Positions 30,230-38,472 of a DNA stretch of 64,000 nt are shown here, one piece after another. Positions within the stretch are counted from its first letter, which is position 1, and every line of letters begins with the position of its first letter. The stretch spans positions 682,001 to 746,000 of the forward strand of contig NZ_BAABHW010000002.1 of assembly GCF_039542305.1 (NCBI RefSeq). Direction: 5' to 3'. The notes below the pieces were generated by a model that saw only the letters and a program-made list of their open reading frames with translations, made no database searches and had not been told where the DNA came from. The DNA comes from Roseibacterium beibuensis (lineage in GTDB: Bacteria; Pseudomonadota; Alphaproteobacteria; Rhodobacterales; Rhodobacteraceae). A program made the translations under genes and the position numbers.

Positions 30230-31246
30230 TTAGCGGAACGGAGGCGAGTAGAGCAGGCCACCGTCGGTCCACTGCGCGTTCAGGCCGCGCGCCAGACCGA
30301 TCGGAGTGTTCTCGCCGATGTTGCCTTCGAAGATTTCGCCGTAGTTGCCGACCGACGAGATCACGTTGACCAGCCAGTCGCTTTCGAGGCCGAGCATCGC
30401 GCCCAGTTCACCCTCGGTGCCGAGCATGCGGTTGATCTCGGGGTTCTCGGTGCCTGCGGTAAGCTCCATGACATTGGCCGAGGTGATGCCCAGCTCTTCA
30501 GCCGAGATAAGACCGTTCAGCGTCCAACGGACGATGTCGCCCCATTCGTTGTCGCCGTGACGGACGAGCGGGCCGAGCGGTTCTTTCGAGATGATCTCGG
30601 GCAGAACGACATGCGCCGAGGGATCTTCGAAGGTGGCACGCGTTGCGGCCAGGCCCGAGGCGTCGGTGGTGTACACGTCGCATGCGCCGGCGAGGTACTG
30701 CTGCTGGGCTTCAGCGTTCGTCTCGATCGGCACGGGCTCGTAGCTCATGTTGTTCGAGGCGAAGAAGTCGGCGAGGTTCAGTTCGGTCGTGGTGCCGGTC
30801 TGGATGCAGACGGTGGCGCCATCGAGTTCCATGGCCGAGGACACGCCGAGGTCACGCGGGACCATGAAGCCCTGACCGTCGTAGTAGTTCACACCGACGA
30901 ATTCGAACGACAGGTCGACATCGCGCGAAAAGGTCCAGGTGGTGTTGCGGGCCAGCACGTCGATCTCGCCCGAGGCCAGCGCGGTGAAGCGGGTCTGGCC
31001 GGTTGTCGGAACGAATTCGACCGCCGTCGGATCGCCGAGAACGGCAGCAGCAACCGCGCGGCAGATGGCGACGTCGAAGCCGGCCCATTCACCATTCGCG
31101 TCGGGCGCGGCGAAACCGGTCAGACCGGTGGTAACGCCACAGTTCAGTGCGCCACGCTCCTGCACTTCGGCGAGCGTCTGCGCCGATGCAAGGCCGGCGG
31201 CAAGGCCGGCAACGGCGAGCGTGCCGAGAAATACGGATTTCTTCAT
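30230..31246 (-). CDS. bztA: Glutamate/glutamine/aspartate/asparagine-binding periplasmic protein
   Basis: A 338-residue solute-binding protein with a Sec signal peptide (MKKSVFLGTLAVAGLAAGLA, cleaved near ASA-Q at residue 22) and a polar-amino-acid binding fold (GVTTGLTGFAAPDANGEWAG, FDVAICRAVAAAVLGD, DVLARNTTWTFSRD). The start at 31246 has a GGAAGAGG ribosome site. It is first in the bztABCD order and delivers acidic amino acids and their amides to BztBCD. Confidence 0.93.
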   Translation of the reverse strand: MKKSVFLGTLAVAGLAAGLASAQTLAEVQERGALNCGVTTGLTGFAAPDANGEWAGFDVAICRAVAAAVLGDPTAVEFVPTTGQTRFTALASGEIDVLARNTTWTFSRDVDLSFEFVGVNYYDGQGFMVPRDLGVSSAMELDGATVCIQTGTTTELNLADFFASNNMSYEPVPIETNAEAQQQYLAGACDVYTTDASGLAATRATFEDPSAHVVLPEIISKEPLGPLVRHGDNEWGDIVRWTLNGLISAEELGITSANVMELTAGTENPEINRMLGTEGELGAMLGLESDWLVNVISSVGNYGEIFEGNIGENTPIGLARGLNAQWTDGGLLYSPPFR

Positions 31247-31352
31247 GATTACCTCTTCCTGATGGACAACCCTTGGGGGTCGGAATTTTTTTGAGCGCCC
31301 CTTGGGCATTGGCATTGGTCCGTGAGAGTCTTTCACCCCCCTCACTGCCTGT

Positions 31353-31382
31353 AAAATGGGCAAAGAAGCCGCGATAGGTCAA
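31353..31382 (-). promoter_or_regulatory. Candidate bzt operon promoter
   Basis: Minus-strand -35 TTGACC (31382-31377) and -10 CATTTT (31358-31353) with an 18-bp spacer lie about 107 bp before the bztA start. The -10 is weak. The rest of the 242-bp interval to the ATP12 gene shows no further feature that I can support. Confidence 0.4.
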
Positions 31383-31488
31383 GGGAAAGGGTCCTTTAAT
31401 TGACCCAGCGTAACCCTTGAAACCGCCAAAGCGATGTGCATGCGCCCCGAAATTGTGCAACTGCGCCTGAGGCGTGGCCAGTCAGGCG

Positions 31489-32202
31489 TCACTCACTGGA
31501 TGCGAGGCGCCAAAAGCGAACGGCATGCGCAAATTGCGCTGCGCGATGGGCCGTTTGCGCAGCGGCTTCCTCGTCCGGGCCCCACTGTTCGATCTGCCAA
31601 TCCTCATCGATTCGACTCAGGCCCCAGGCCGTGTCGGGGTCGAGGCGGCCATGCGCAACCGCAAGGCCCAGCAGAACGGACCCCGATAGCGTGACGAGAT
31701 CGTGAAGGGCCGTCAGGCGGAACGGCTCCACCCGGCCAAGCTCATCGGCGATTCGCGCGAGGCTGTTGGCGGGTTGGGTGGCGGGCAGAACGCCCTCGGT
31801 CGCCACCAGCCGCGCCCCAAGCGATTCCGCCGCCCAATCGAGAACGGGATCCCACCCCTGGGCCTGCCGGGTCGCCAGCGCCTCGGGGTGCCCGGCGCGG
31901 TGGCAGAGCAGATCGGTCTCGGCATAGGCGGCGAGCATTTCGGCCACCTCGGCCTGTTGCGGGGCAACCCGGTCGATCGCGGCATTGGACGAGCGGGTCA
32001 CGGGCATCGACAGCGGGTCGATCTCGCCCTCTTGCGACGCCCATTCCTCGGCTATGGCCTGGGCCATCGGTTCGGTCGGCAGGATCATCGCGGCCTTGGC
32101 CGGCGTGCGCACGGGCCGCTGGTCGAGCAGCACCTGCCAGCCGTCTCCTTCGGAGGTGACGGTGGTCTCTTTCCAGAAACGTTTGGCTTTCCATTCGGTC
32201 AT
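31489..32202 (-). CDS. ATP12-family F1-ATPase assembly chaperone
   Basis: A 237-residue protein of the ATP12 family (KRFWKETTVTSEGDGWQVLL, LDQRPVRTPAKA, EWASQEGEIDPLSMPVTRSS, and LLCHRAGHPEAL). In mitochondria Atp12p chaperones the F1 alpha subunit; the alphaproteobacterial homologues probably act likewise. It overlaps the upstream HAD phosphatase gene by 4 bp and belongs to a leftward block with rluC and crcB. Confidence 0.9.
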   Translation of the reverse strand: MTEWKAKRFWKETTVTSEGDGWQVLLDQRPVRTPAKAAMILPTEPMAQAIAEEWASQEGEIDPLSMPVTRSSNAAIDRVAPQQAEVAEMLAAYAETDLLCHRAGHPEALATRQAQGWDPVLDWAAESLGARLVATEGVLPATQPANSLARIADELGRVEPFRLTALHDLVTLSGSVLLGLAVAHGRLDPDTAWGLSRIDEDWQIEQWGPDEEAAAQTAHRAAQFAHAVRFWRLASSE

Positions 32203-32879
32203 GCGGGTTCAAATACCTCTGCGAGGGCTGCCGGCAAGGCCGCGAAATCATCGAGGACAGTGCGCGCGCCTGCCTGCCGCAGGGCGTCGGCCGGGTGGTA
32301 TCCCCAGCTGACGCCGATGGCGTGAATGCCGGCAGCGCGCCCCATCTCGATGTCGAAACTGGTATCGCCAAGGATCACGGCGCGGTCGGGCGCGACCCCG
32401 GTCTCTTTCAGGCAGGCCTCGATCATCGACGGGTTCGGCTTGGACGGGTGATCGTCGGCCACTTGCACGGTGTGGAAGATCTGCGCGATCCGGTGGATCT
32501 CGAACAGGTGGGTCAGGCCGCGCCGCGATTTGCCGGTGGCGACGCCCAGAAGGGTGAAATCCTCGGCGGCAAGCCGGGTGAGGTGCTCCATCGCGCCGGG
32601 AAAGAGCGGCGACAGGGCGGCGCCGTCTCCGGCCACCCGCAGGCTGGCAAAGGCGTCCTTGTAGGCCTCGACGAGCGGGTCGACCGACTGTGGGTGATCC
32701 GGCGCAAGGCGCGCCATGGCGACCGGCAGGGACAGGCCCACGATCTGCAACACGGCCTCGCGCGGCGGCATCGGCAGGCCATTGGCAGCAAAGGCCCGCG
32801 CCATCGCGGCGAGGATATGGGCCTGACTGTCGACCAGCGTGCCGTCGACATCGAAGATCACAAGGCGAAGGTCGCTCAT
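32199..32879 (-). CDS. HAD-superfamily phosphatase (phosphoglycolate phosphatase-like)
   Basis: A 226-residue HAD hydrolase: motif I FDVDGTLVDSQ with nucleophile Asp, motif II in GVATGKSRRGL, a lysine in HPSKPNPSM (motif III) and motif IV ILGDTSFDIEMGRAAG. The start at 32879 is chosen over a longer frame because it overlaps the rluC stop by 4 bp. The substrate may be phosphoglycolate or another small phosphoester. It lies between rluC and ATP12. Confidence 0.85.
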   Translation of the reverse strand: MSDLRLVIFDVDGTLVDSQAHILAAMARAFAANGLPMPPREAVLQIVGLSLPVAMARLAPDHPQSVDPLVEAYKDAFASLRVAGDGAALSPLFPGAMEHLTRLAAEDFTLLGVATGKSRRGLTHLFEIHRIAQIFHTVQVADDHPSKPNPSMIEACLKETGVAPDRAVILGDTSFDIEMGRAAGIHAIGVSWGYHPADALRQAGARTVLDDFAALPAALAEVFEPA

Positions 32880-33916
32880 TCGAGATCCTCGAACGGGTCG
32901 GTCGGCACGTCGTTCACATGCCAGCCCAGCGTGTCCCATGTCCGGACCATGTGATCGGGCAAGGGCGCCGTCAGGTGCAGATGCGCGCCGGTCATCGGAT
33001 GGGTCAGCGTCAGGGACCGCGCGTGAAGATGCAGCTTGCGGCTGATCTCCCCGCCCAGTTGCGCGCCCCAGCCATCGCCAAGGTTCTCCTGACCCGAGCC
33101 GCCGTATTTCCCGTCACCGATGATCGGATGCCCCATCTCGGCCATATGCGCGCGCAACTGGTGGGTGCGCCCGGTGACGGGAACCAGCGCGCACCAGCTG
33201 ACGCGACCGCCGAGGCCGGAAAGAACCGCGTAATCCGTCACGGCGCGCTTGGCGTCGGGGGTGCTGTCCACCTCGTTCGGGTGGATGCAAAGCATCTTTT
33301 CCCCCTCGCCGCCCTTGCCATGGCCCGGCGCCTTGACCAGGCCATAGCGGATCGTGCCCATGCGCGGGGCGGGCACACCGGCGACGGCGGCCCAGTAGAT
33401 CTTGCGCGTTTCGCGGGCGCGGAAGGCGGCGGTCAGGGCCTTGGCCCCTTCGCGCGTGCGCGCCAGCAGCAGGATGCCCGACGTGTCCTTGTCGAGCCGG
33501 TGCACGAGGCGCGGCTTGTCTTTGAGCCCGAATTTCAGCGCTTCGGCCATGCCATCGACGTGCCGTGTCTGCTTGCTGCCGCCCTGGGTGGGCAGGCCGG
33601 GCGGCTTGTTCAGCGCGATGATATGATCGTCGCGGTAAATCACGCAGGAGCGGATCAGCTTGGCGTCCGCCTCGGGCACGGTTTCGCGCACCGGCGCGGG
33701 GGCCTCGGCCTCGGGCAGGGGCGGCACGCGCACCTCTTGACCGACCTCGACGCGGGTCGAGGCCTTGACCCGCCCGCCATCGACACGGATCTCGCCCTTG
33801 CGGCAGCCCTTTTCGATGCGGCCTTGGGTGATCTGCGGGAAACGCCGTTTCAGCCAGCGGTCGAGGCGCTGGTCGCCCTCTCCCTCGGCCACGGTGATGG
33901 TCTGAACGCCGCTCAT
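32876..33916 (-). CDS. rluC: 23S rRNA pseudouridine synthase, RluC/RluA family
   Basis: A 346-residue enzyme with an N-terminal S4 RNA-binding domain (RLDRWLKRRFPQITQGRIEK, about 17-75) and a RluA-type catalytic domain with HRLDKDTSGILLLA containing the catalytic Asp. It isomerises uridines in 23S rRNA. It overlaps crcB and the HAD gene by 4 bp each, forming a coupled run. RluC fits best by length; RluD is possible. Confidence 0.87.
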   Translation of the reverse strand: MSGVQTITVAEGEGDQRLDRWLKRRFPQITQGRIEKGCRKGEIRVDGGRVKASTRVEVGQEVRVPPLPEAEAPAPVRETVPEADAKLIRSCVIYRDDHIIALNKPPGLPTQGGSKQTRHVDGMAEALKFGLKDKPRLVHRLDKDTSGILLLARTREGAKALTAAFRARETRKIYWAAVAGVPAPRMGTIRYGLVKAPGHGKGGEGEKMLCIHPNEVDSTPDAKRAVTDYAVLSGLGGRVSWCALVPVTGRTHQLRAHMAEMGHPIIGDGKYGGSGQENLGDGWGAQLGGEISRKLHLHARSLTLTHPMTGAHLHLTAPLPDHMVRTWDTLGWHVNDVPTDPFEDLE

Positions 33917-34293
33917 GCTGCGAAACTCCGCGATAGGGCGAGGCCGAGAAACAGCGCCGCGATGGACAGGACGACATTGCCAAGCACATAGGCCGCCGCA
34001 AGGCCCAACGCGCCCCGTTCATACAGCGTCACCGCCTCGAGCGAGAAGGCCGAGAAGGTGGTGAAACCACCCAGGATCCCCGTCGCCACGAAAGGCGACA
34101 GGTGCGTCAGGCCGCGCTGCGCGGCTGCGCCGATGAACAGGCCCATGGCGAAGGAGCCGAGGACGTTGACCGTGATGACGCCCAGTGGAAAGGCCAGATG
34201 GCCAAAGGCCCGCACCAGGCCGACGCCGGTCAGGTAGCGCAGGCTGGCGCCGATGGCCCCGCCGAGGGCGACTTGGAAAACCGTTGCAATCAT
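33913..34293 (-). CDS. crcB: Fluoride ion channel CrcB/Fluc
   Basis: A 126-residue four-helix membrane protein with GGAIGASLRYL, PLGVITVNVLGSFAMG and the family pore motif GGFTTFSAFSLE. It exports fluoride as a dual-topology dimer. No fluoride riboswitch fits upstream, since only 31 bp separate it from the rarA stop. It is the first gene of a run with rluC, the HAD gene and ATP12. Confidence 0.92.
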   Translation of the reverse strand: MIATVFQVALGGAIGASLRYLTGVGLVRAFGHLAFPLGVITVNVLGSFAMGLFIGAAAQRGLTHLSPFVATGILGGFTTFSAFSLEAVTLYERGALGLAAAYVLGNVVLSIAALFLGLALSRSFAA

Positions 34294-34324
34294 GGCGCGG
34301 GGATGGGCGCGCGCGGGGCGCTTG

Positions 34325-35641
34325 TCAACCGCGCTGGCGCTTCTTGCGCAGGCCTTCGAACCAGTCGAGGCGCTTTTTCAGGTCGCGCTCGAAGCCGCGT
34401 TCGACCGGGTGGTAGAAATGCGCCCGGCCCATGCGTTCGGGGAAATAGTTCTGCCCGGAAAACCCGTCTTCGGCGTCATGGTCGTAATCGTAGCCCGCGC
34501 CGTAGCCCTGCTCTTTCATCATCTTGGTGGGCGCGTTCATGATGTGCTTGGGCGGCGGCAGCGAGCCGGTGGATTTCGCCGAGGCGCGCGAGTCCTTGTA
34601 GGCGACATAGGCCGCGTTCGATTTCGGCGCGAGGGCGAGGTAGATGACCGCCTGCGCCAGGGCCAATTCCCCCTCGGGGGAGCCGAGCCGTTCAAAGGTT
34701 TCCCACGCATCGAGGCATTGGCGCTGCGCCTGCGGGTCGGCCAGCCCGATATCCTCGACCGACATGCGGGTGATGCGGCGGGCGAGGAAGCGCGGGTCTT
34801 CGCCGCCCTCCAGCATCCGGGCCAGCCAGTAAAGCGCCGCGTCGGGGTCTGAGCCGCGGACGGATTTGTGCAACGCCGAGATCAGGTTGTAATGCGCCTC
34901 GCCCGATTTATCGTATTGCGCGGCGCGGCGTTGCAAGCGGTGGGCCAGCGCCGAGGTATCGAGCGGCGCGCCCGTGTCCCAGGCCGCGACCTGTTCCACA
35001 AGGTTGAGCAGCGCGCGCCCGTCGCCATCGGCCATGTCGCGCAGGGCATGGCGCGCCTCGGGCGTCAGCGGCAGGGTCTTGCCAAGCTCCAACTCGGCGC
35101 GTTCCAGCAATTGATCCAGTGCGCCCTCGTCCAGCAGGTTCAGCACAAGCACCTGCGAGCGCGACAGAAGGGCCGCGTTCAACTCGAAAGACGGGTTCTC
35201 GGTCGTGGCGCCAACCAGCAGGATGGTGCCGTCTTCCATATGCGGCAGGAAGCCGTCCTGCTGCGCCTTGTTGAAGCGGTGGATCTCGTCCACGAACAGC
35301 AGCGTCCCCTGCCCGTTCGCATGGCGATGGCGCGCAGCCTCGAACACCTTGCGCAGTTCCGGAACGCCGGTGAAGATCGCGCTGATCTGGACGAAATGCA
35401 GGTCCGTTTCATCGGCCAGCAGACGGGCTATGGTGGTCTTGCCCACGCCGGGCGGGCCCCAGAAGATCAGCGAAGGCAGGCTGCCCGCATCGAGCATCAC
35501 CCGCAGGCTGCCCTCGGGGCCAAGCAGATGATCCTGCCCGATGACCTCGGACAGGGCGCGCGGACGCAGACGGTCGGCCAGGGGGCGCGGGCCCTTTTGC
35601 GGCGTGTCGGTCTTGGAGGGGGCGGTGTCGAACAGGTCCAT
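34325..35641 (-). CDS. rarA: Replication-associated recombination protein RarA/MgsA
   Basis: A 438-residue AAA+ ATPase: Walker A GPPGVGKTTIARLLA, Walker B LLFVDEIHRFNKAQQDGFLP, sensor region VGATTENPSFELNAALLSR, and the C-terminal MgsA tetramerisation domain (LISALHKSVRGSDPDAALYW). It acts at stalled replication forks. The start at 35641 (MDLFDTAPSK) is the usual short form; the upstream 84 bp of open frame is not used. Confidence 0.93.
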   Translation of the reverse strand: MDLFDTAPSKTDTPQKGPRPLADRLRPRALSEVIGQDHLLGPEGSLRVMLDAGSLPSLIFWGPPGVGKTTIARLLADETDLHFVQISAIFTGVPELRKVFEAARHRHANGQGTLLFVDEIHRFNKAQQDGFLPHMEDGTILLVGATTENPSFELNAALLSRSQVLVLNLLDEGALDQLLERAELELGKTLPLTPEARHALRDMADGDGRALLNLVEQVAAWDTGAPLDTSALAHRLQRRAAQYDKSGEAHYNLISALHKSVRGSDPDAALYWLARMLEGGEDPRFLARRITRMSVEDIGLADPQAQRQCLDAWETFERLGSPEGELALAQAVIYLALAPKSNAAYVAYKDSRASAKSTGSLPPPKHIMNAPTKMMKEQGYGAGYDYDHDAEDGFSGQNYFPERMGRAHFYHPVERGFERDLKKRLDWFEGLRKKRQRG

Positions 35642-35678
35642 CTTCCCAAGGTAGGCGCGCGGGGCCGCGGACGCCAGA

Positions 35679-36380
35679 TCAACCGGGCGGCAGACACACC
35701 CCGCGATAGCCGCGCCCGGTGACATTGCCCCATCGCGAGGGCCGGTCCGGCGGGCGGCAGGCGACCACGGTCAGGCCGTTGGGATTACCCGGCACGCTGG
35801 ACAGGCGCGCATCGCCGGGGTCAAAAACGGCGCTCTCGCCGGGCGGGATCGTGAAGGCCTGGGCGCAGGGCGTCGGGTTGACCTCTCCGGGCATGCAGAG
35901 GCCGACCACGATGTCGAAATCGCAGAGGTTGCTGACCTCGCGCGGCTGCACCTGCCCTGTCATGCCACGCGTGCAGTGGGTCACGTCGGCCCGCAGCGAG
36001 GCATTCTGATAGCGGCCCGTCGCAAGGTCCAGCAGCGGCGGCAGAAAGGCCGCCACCGCCACGCCAATCAGTATCCCGGCCCAAAGCGGCACGCTGGGCG
36101 GTTTGCCCGGCTGTTGCAATGCGAGGGCAAACACGCTCACCAAGGCGGCTATGAAGACCTGGTCCCCGGTGACGGTCGGCGGACCGGGCAGCCAGGACAC
36201 GGCCGCCCACTGCCCCATGAGAAACGCAAGGGACGGAGGGATGACATAGGCCGCCGCCACACCAATCAGGGCAAGCCGAAACACGGAAAGGCGCGGCTTG
36301 GCCGCCCGCGCCCGCAGCACGATGACGGCGACGACAGCAAGGATTCCGAAAAAGACAGCACCGGGAAGAAGCTGGGGCAT
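35679..36380 (-). CDS. Multi-span membrane protein with periplasmic cysteine-rich domain, unknown
   Basis: A 233-residue protein with four hydrophobic segments in the first 125 residues (AVFFGILAVVAVIVLRA, LALIGVAAAYVIPPSLAFLM, QVFIAALVSVFALAL, ILIGVAVAAFLPPLLDL), then a soluble domain with five cysteines (HCTRG, NLCDF, GLCMPGE, TPCAQ, VVACRP and a last near the end, RGVCLPPG). The family is not recognised. It lies between luxI and rarA on the same strand, 37 bp before rarA. Confidence 0.65.
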   Translation of the reverse strand: MPQLLPGAVFFGILAVVAVIVLRARAAKPRLSVFRLALIGVAAAYVIPPSLAFLMGQWAAVSWLPGPPTVTGDQVFIAALVSVFALALQQPGKPPSVPLWAGILIGVAVAAFLPPLLDLATGRYQNASLRADVTHCTRGMTGQVQPREVSNLCDFDIVVGLCMPGEVNPTPCAQAFTIPPGESAVFDPGDARLSSVPGNPNGLTVVACRPPDRPSRWGNVTGRGYRGVCLPPG

Positions 36381-36446
36381 GTTGGTTCCGACGAGGCCGG
36401 GCACCCATCGCGCCCGACCTCATGATGAGTCCAGAAAAACCTGCGA

Positions 36447-37034
36447 TCAATGCATCTTGGACGCCATCGAGACGAAATAAACCCGGTGCGGCACGCCGTC
36501 GAAGCTCATCTCAGGGCCGGCGGGGGCCATGTCGATCCCGAGGCGGCGGGCAAGGCGCGGGATGAGCGTGGGCAACAGGCCGATCAGGATGGTCGCGCCC
36601 TGCGCGCGGGCGAACCGAACCATGTGCCCCATCAGCGACATCTGCACGCGGCGGCGGATCTCGGTCGGGACATCGTTGACCACGAAAAGGCGGTTGGCAT
36701 CCCAGATATGGGGCGCGATCGGGGCGGGTTCCCACAGCAGGTTGCCGGGGATCGTGTCGAGAAGCCCGCGCTGCGCATCGCGGACCATGTAGGTGTAGAT
36801 GCCGCATTTTGCCGTCGTCGGCGTGAGGCGCACACCGGCCATGACGCGGCCGTTTTCATGCACGCAGACCCAGCGGCTGTGCGCGGTGTCGTACTGGTCG
36901 AATTCCATGCCGGCCTCTTCCGGCAGGTCCCAGTTCTTTTCCTCGATGAACGTGCGGTGGCGCGCCTTCAGCATGTTGGCGAAGAGCGGGCCGTAGGTGT
37001 GCATGTTGTCGAAGGAGATCGTTGCAGTTTCCAT
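36447..37034 (-). CDS. Acyl-homoserine-lactone synthase, LuxI family
   Basis: A 195-residue autoinducer synthase. The N-terminal catalytic residues fit LuxI: RHRTFIEEKNWDLP with the R-x-F-x-W pattern, EFDQYDT, and the later RVMAGVRLTPT. It makes an acyl-homoserine lactone from SAM and an acyl carrier protein or CoA thioester; chain length cannot be read. ATG 37034 lies 10 bp after AAAGGA. It is 81 bp downstream of the luxR-type gene on the same strand, a standard quorum-sensing pair. Confidence 0.92.
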   Translation of the reverse strand: METATISFDNMHTYGPLFANMLKARHRTFIEEKNWDLPEEAGMEFDQYDTAHSRWVCVHENGRVMAGVRLTPTTAKCGIYTYMVRDAQRGLLDTIPGNLLWEPAPIAPHIWDANRLFVVNDVPTEIRRRVQMSLMGHMVRFARAQGATILIGLLPTLIPRLARRLGIDMAPAGPEMSFDGVPHRVYFVSMASKMH

Positions 37035-37115
37035 GTCATAAGGTCCTTTCCGGGTGGTTGTGGTCAACAATCGCACCGCGGTGAGGATCCTTTGCCTCTG
37101 CTGTCATCCAGGCCC

Positions 37116-37727
37116 CTAGATGAACCCGTACTCCTTGGCCCGCTGGACCGCTTCGGCCGTGGTCCGGGCCATCAGCTTTTGCCGGGCGGAGGTCAGGCGC
37201 GCCTTGAGGGCACTCTCGGAAATTCCAAGTCTGGCTGCGGCAGCTGCATGGCGGTCCCCCTCCGCGATACATTTCAGGGCGTCGGCCTGCGCCTTGGACA
37301 GGCGGGCCGGCGGTTCGGACAGGTCGTGCATGCGCTGCACGATCCTGAGTATGTGTTCCATCTCGTTCTCGGCGAACTCGCGATCCGCCCTGCTGGCGCC
37401 GGCGATGGTGCGAGAAGACATCGGACCGATGGAGGCGATCATCCCGTATTTCAGCCCGTACTCGGCAGCCTCATCCATCATGCCGAAGGGATCGGGCAGT
37501 CCGATCTCGCTCCAGCGGCGGGTGCCGGTATGGCTGAGACCCCAGGCAAGGGTCGGATCGCGCAGACCGTAAAGTTTCGCTGTGTACACCTCCTGCCAGG
37601 CATCCGGGTAGGTGTTCACCATGATAAGGGGGGAGACGTATCTAATGTGTAAACCGACCGCGAACCCTGCCGGGGCCGCCAGCGAAAGCTCATGCAGAAG
37701 GAGATCTAGAACGGGTGCTTTAGACAT
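37116..37727 (-). CDS. LuxR-family quorum-sensing regulator
   Basis: A 203-residue regulator. The autoinducer-binding domain has the expected aromatic and acidic residues (YPDAWQEVYTAKLYGLRDPT, then LAWGLSH), and the C-terminal HTH is LuxR-type (ARLSKAQADALKCIAEGDRH, RLGISESALKARL). It is shorter than the usual 230-250 residues because the N-terminal domain is compact. The start at 37727 directly abuts a 38-bp dyad that covers the predicted promoter. It is expected to respond to the signal made by the adjacent LuxI. Confidence 0.9.
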   Translation of the reverse strand: MSKAPVLDLLLHELSLAAPAGFAVGLHIRYVSPLIMVNTYPDAWQEVYTAKLYGLRDPTLAWGLSHTGTRRWSEIGLPDPFGMMDEAAEYGLKYGMIASIGPMSSRTIAGASRADREFAENEMEHILRIVQRMHDLSEPPARLSKAQADALKCIAEGDRHAAAAARLGISESALKARLTSARQKLMARTTAEAVQRAKEYGFI

Positions 37728-37781
37728 GAACCTGACCAAAAGGACATGTCCTTTTAGACAGGTTCGCGGGCCCATGGTCAA
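37728..37781 (-). promoter_or_regulatory. luxR promoter overlapped by a 38-bp dyad operator
   Basis: Arms 37728-37746 and 37747-37765 match at 17 of 19 positions. The centre is the perfect 18-bp palindrome AAAAGGACATGTCCTTTT (37738-37755), and the outer ends read ACCTG and CAGGT on the minus strand, like lux-box half sites but farther apart. A minus-strand -35 TTGACC (37781-37776) and -10 TCTAAA (37758-37753) with a 17-bp spacer put the transcription start near the dyad centre. Binding there should block or modulate luxR transcription. Confidence 0.65.
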
Positions 37782-37846
37782 CGCGTTTCGAGGGGTGACT
37801 GGTCGGGAACACCGTCACTGGCGCATGGACGCCAAACCGATGACGC

Positions 37847-37878
37847 AAAAAAGAAAACCCCCGCCAGGGGCGGGGGTT
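37847..37878 (-). terminator. Terminator after rplQ
   Basis: A perfect 10-bp stem AACCCCCGCC / GGCGGGGGTT with a 3-nt loop is followed on the minus strand by TTCTTTTTT. It lies 37 bp after the rplQ stop and insulates luxR from the ribosomal operon. Confidence 0.88.
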
Positions 37879-37915
37879 CGGTCCGTTCGAAGCGGCCGTA
37901 TGGGCCGCGATCAGA

Positions 37916-38338
37916 TCATTCTTCGTCGAACTCGGCCATGGCCTCTTCGCGGGCACGATCCGCAGCGCCCTTGGCGTCGACGTCGCGATCCACGAATTCG
38001 ATGATCGCCATCGGCGCCATGTCACCGTAACGGAAGCCGGCCTTCAGGACACGGACATAGCCGCCCTGACGTTCGGCATAGCGGGGCCCGAGAACCTCGA
38101 ACAGCTTGGCGACATGCATGTCCTGCTTGAGCTGCGACGCGGCCTGACGGCGGGCGTGCAGATCGCCGCGCTTGCCCAGCGTGATCAGCTTTTCGACAAT
38201 GCGGCGCAGTTCTTTCGCCTTGGGAAGGGTCGTCTTGATCTGTTCATGTTCGATCAGCGACCCGGCCATGTTGGCGAACATCGCCTTGCGGTGTTCGTGG
38301 GTCCGGTTCAGGCGGCGGTATCCGCGAGCGTGACGCAT
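37916..38338 (-). CDS. rplQ: 50S ribosomal protein L17
   Basis: A 140-residue protein with the L17 signature (HRKAMFANMAGSLIEHEQIK, TTLPKAKELRRIVEKLITLG) and an acidic C-terminal tail (EEAMAEFDEE) seen in alphaproteobacteria. It ends the alpha operon, 134 bp after rpoA. That spacer holds a GC hairpin (38445-38466) without a T run, so read-through from rpoA is likely. Confidence 0.97.
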   Translation of the reverse strand: MRHARGYRRLNRTHEHRKAMFANMAGSLIEHEQIKTTLPKAKELRRIVEKLITLGKRGDLHARRQAASQLKQDMHVAKLFEVLGPRYAERQGGYVRVLKAGFRYGDMAPMAIIEFVDRDVDAKGAADRAREEAMAEFDEE

Positions 38339-38472
38339 TTTCTATCTCCTGGTCTCGTTTTGCTTTGTCCGGGGTTCCATGCGTGGCGGAACCCTCTCCT
38401 TGGGGCGGGATTGCCCGTGTCGTCCCCGGCAGCCCGGGCATTGGCGGGGGCGGCGGACCGCCCCCGAAACGG

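Noticed and set aside
34294..34324. Fluoride riboswitch upstream of crcB
   Set aside because: Only 31 bp separate crcB from the rarA stop and no pseudoknot-forming motif is present.
37728..37765. Classical 20-bp lux box
   Set aside because: The ACCTG/CAGGT ends are present but separated by 24 bp rather than 10, so it was reported only as an atypical dyad.
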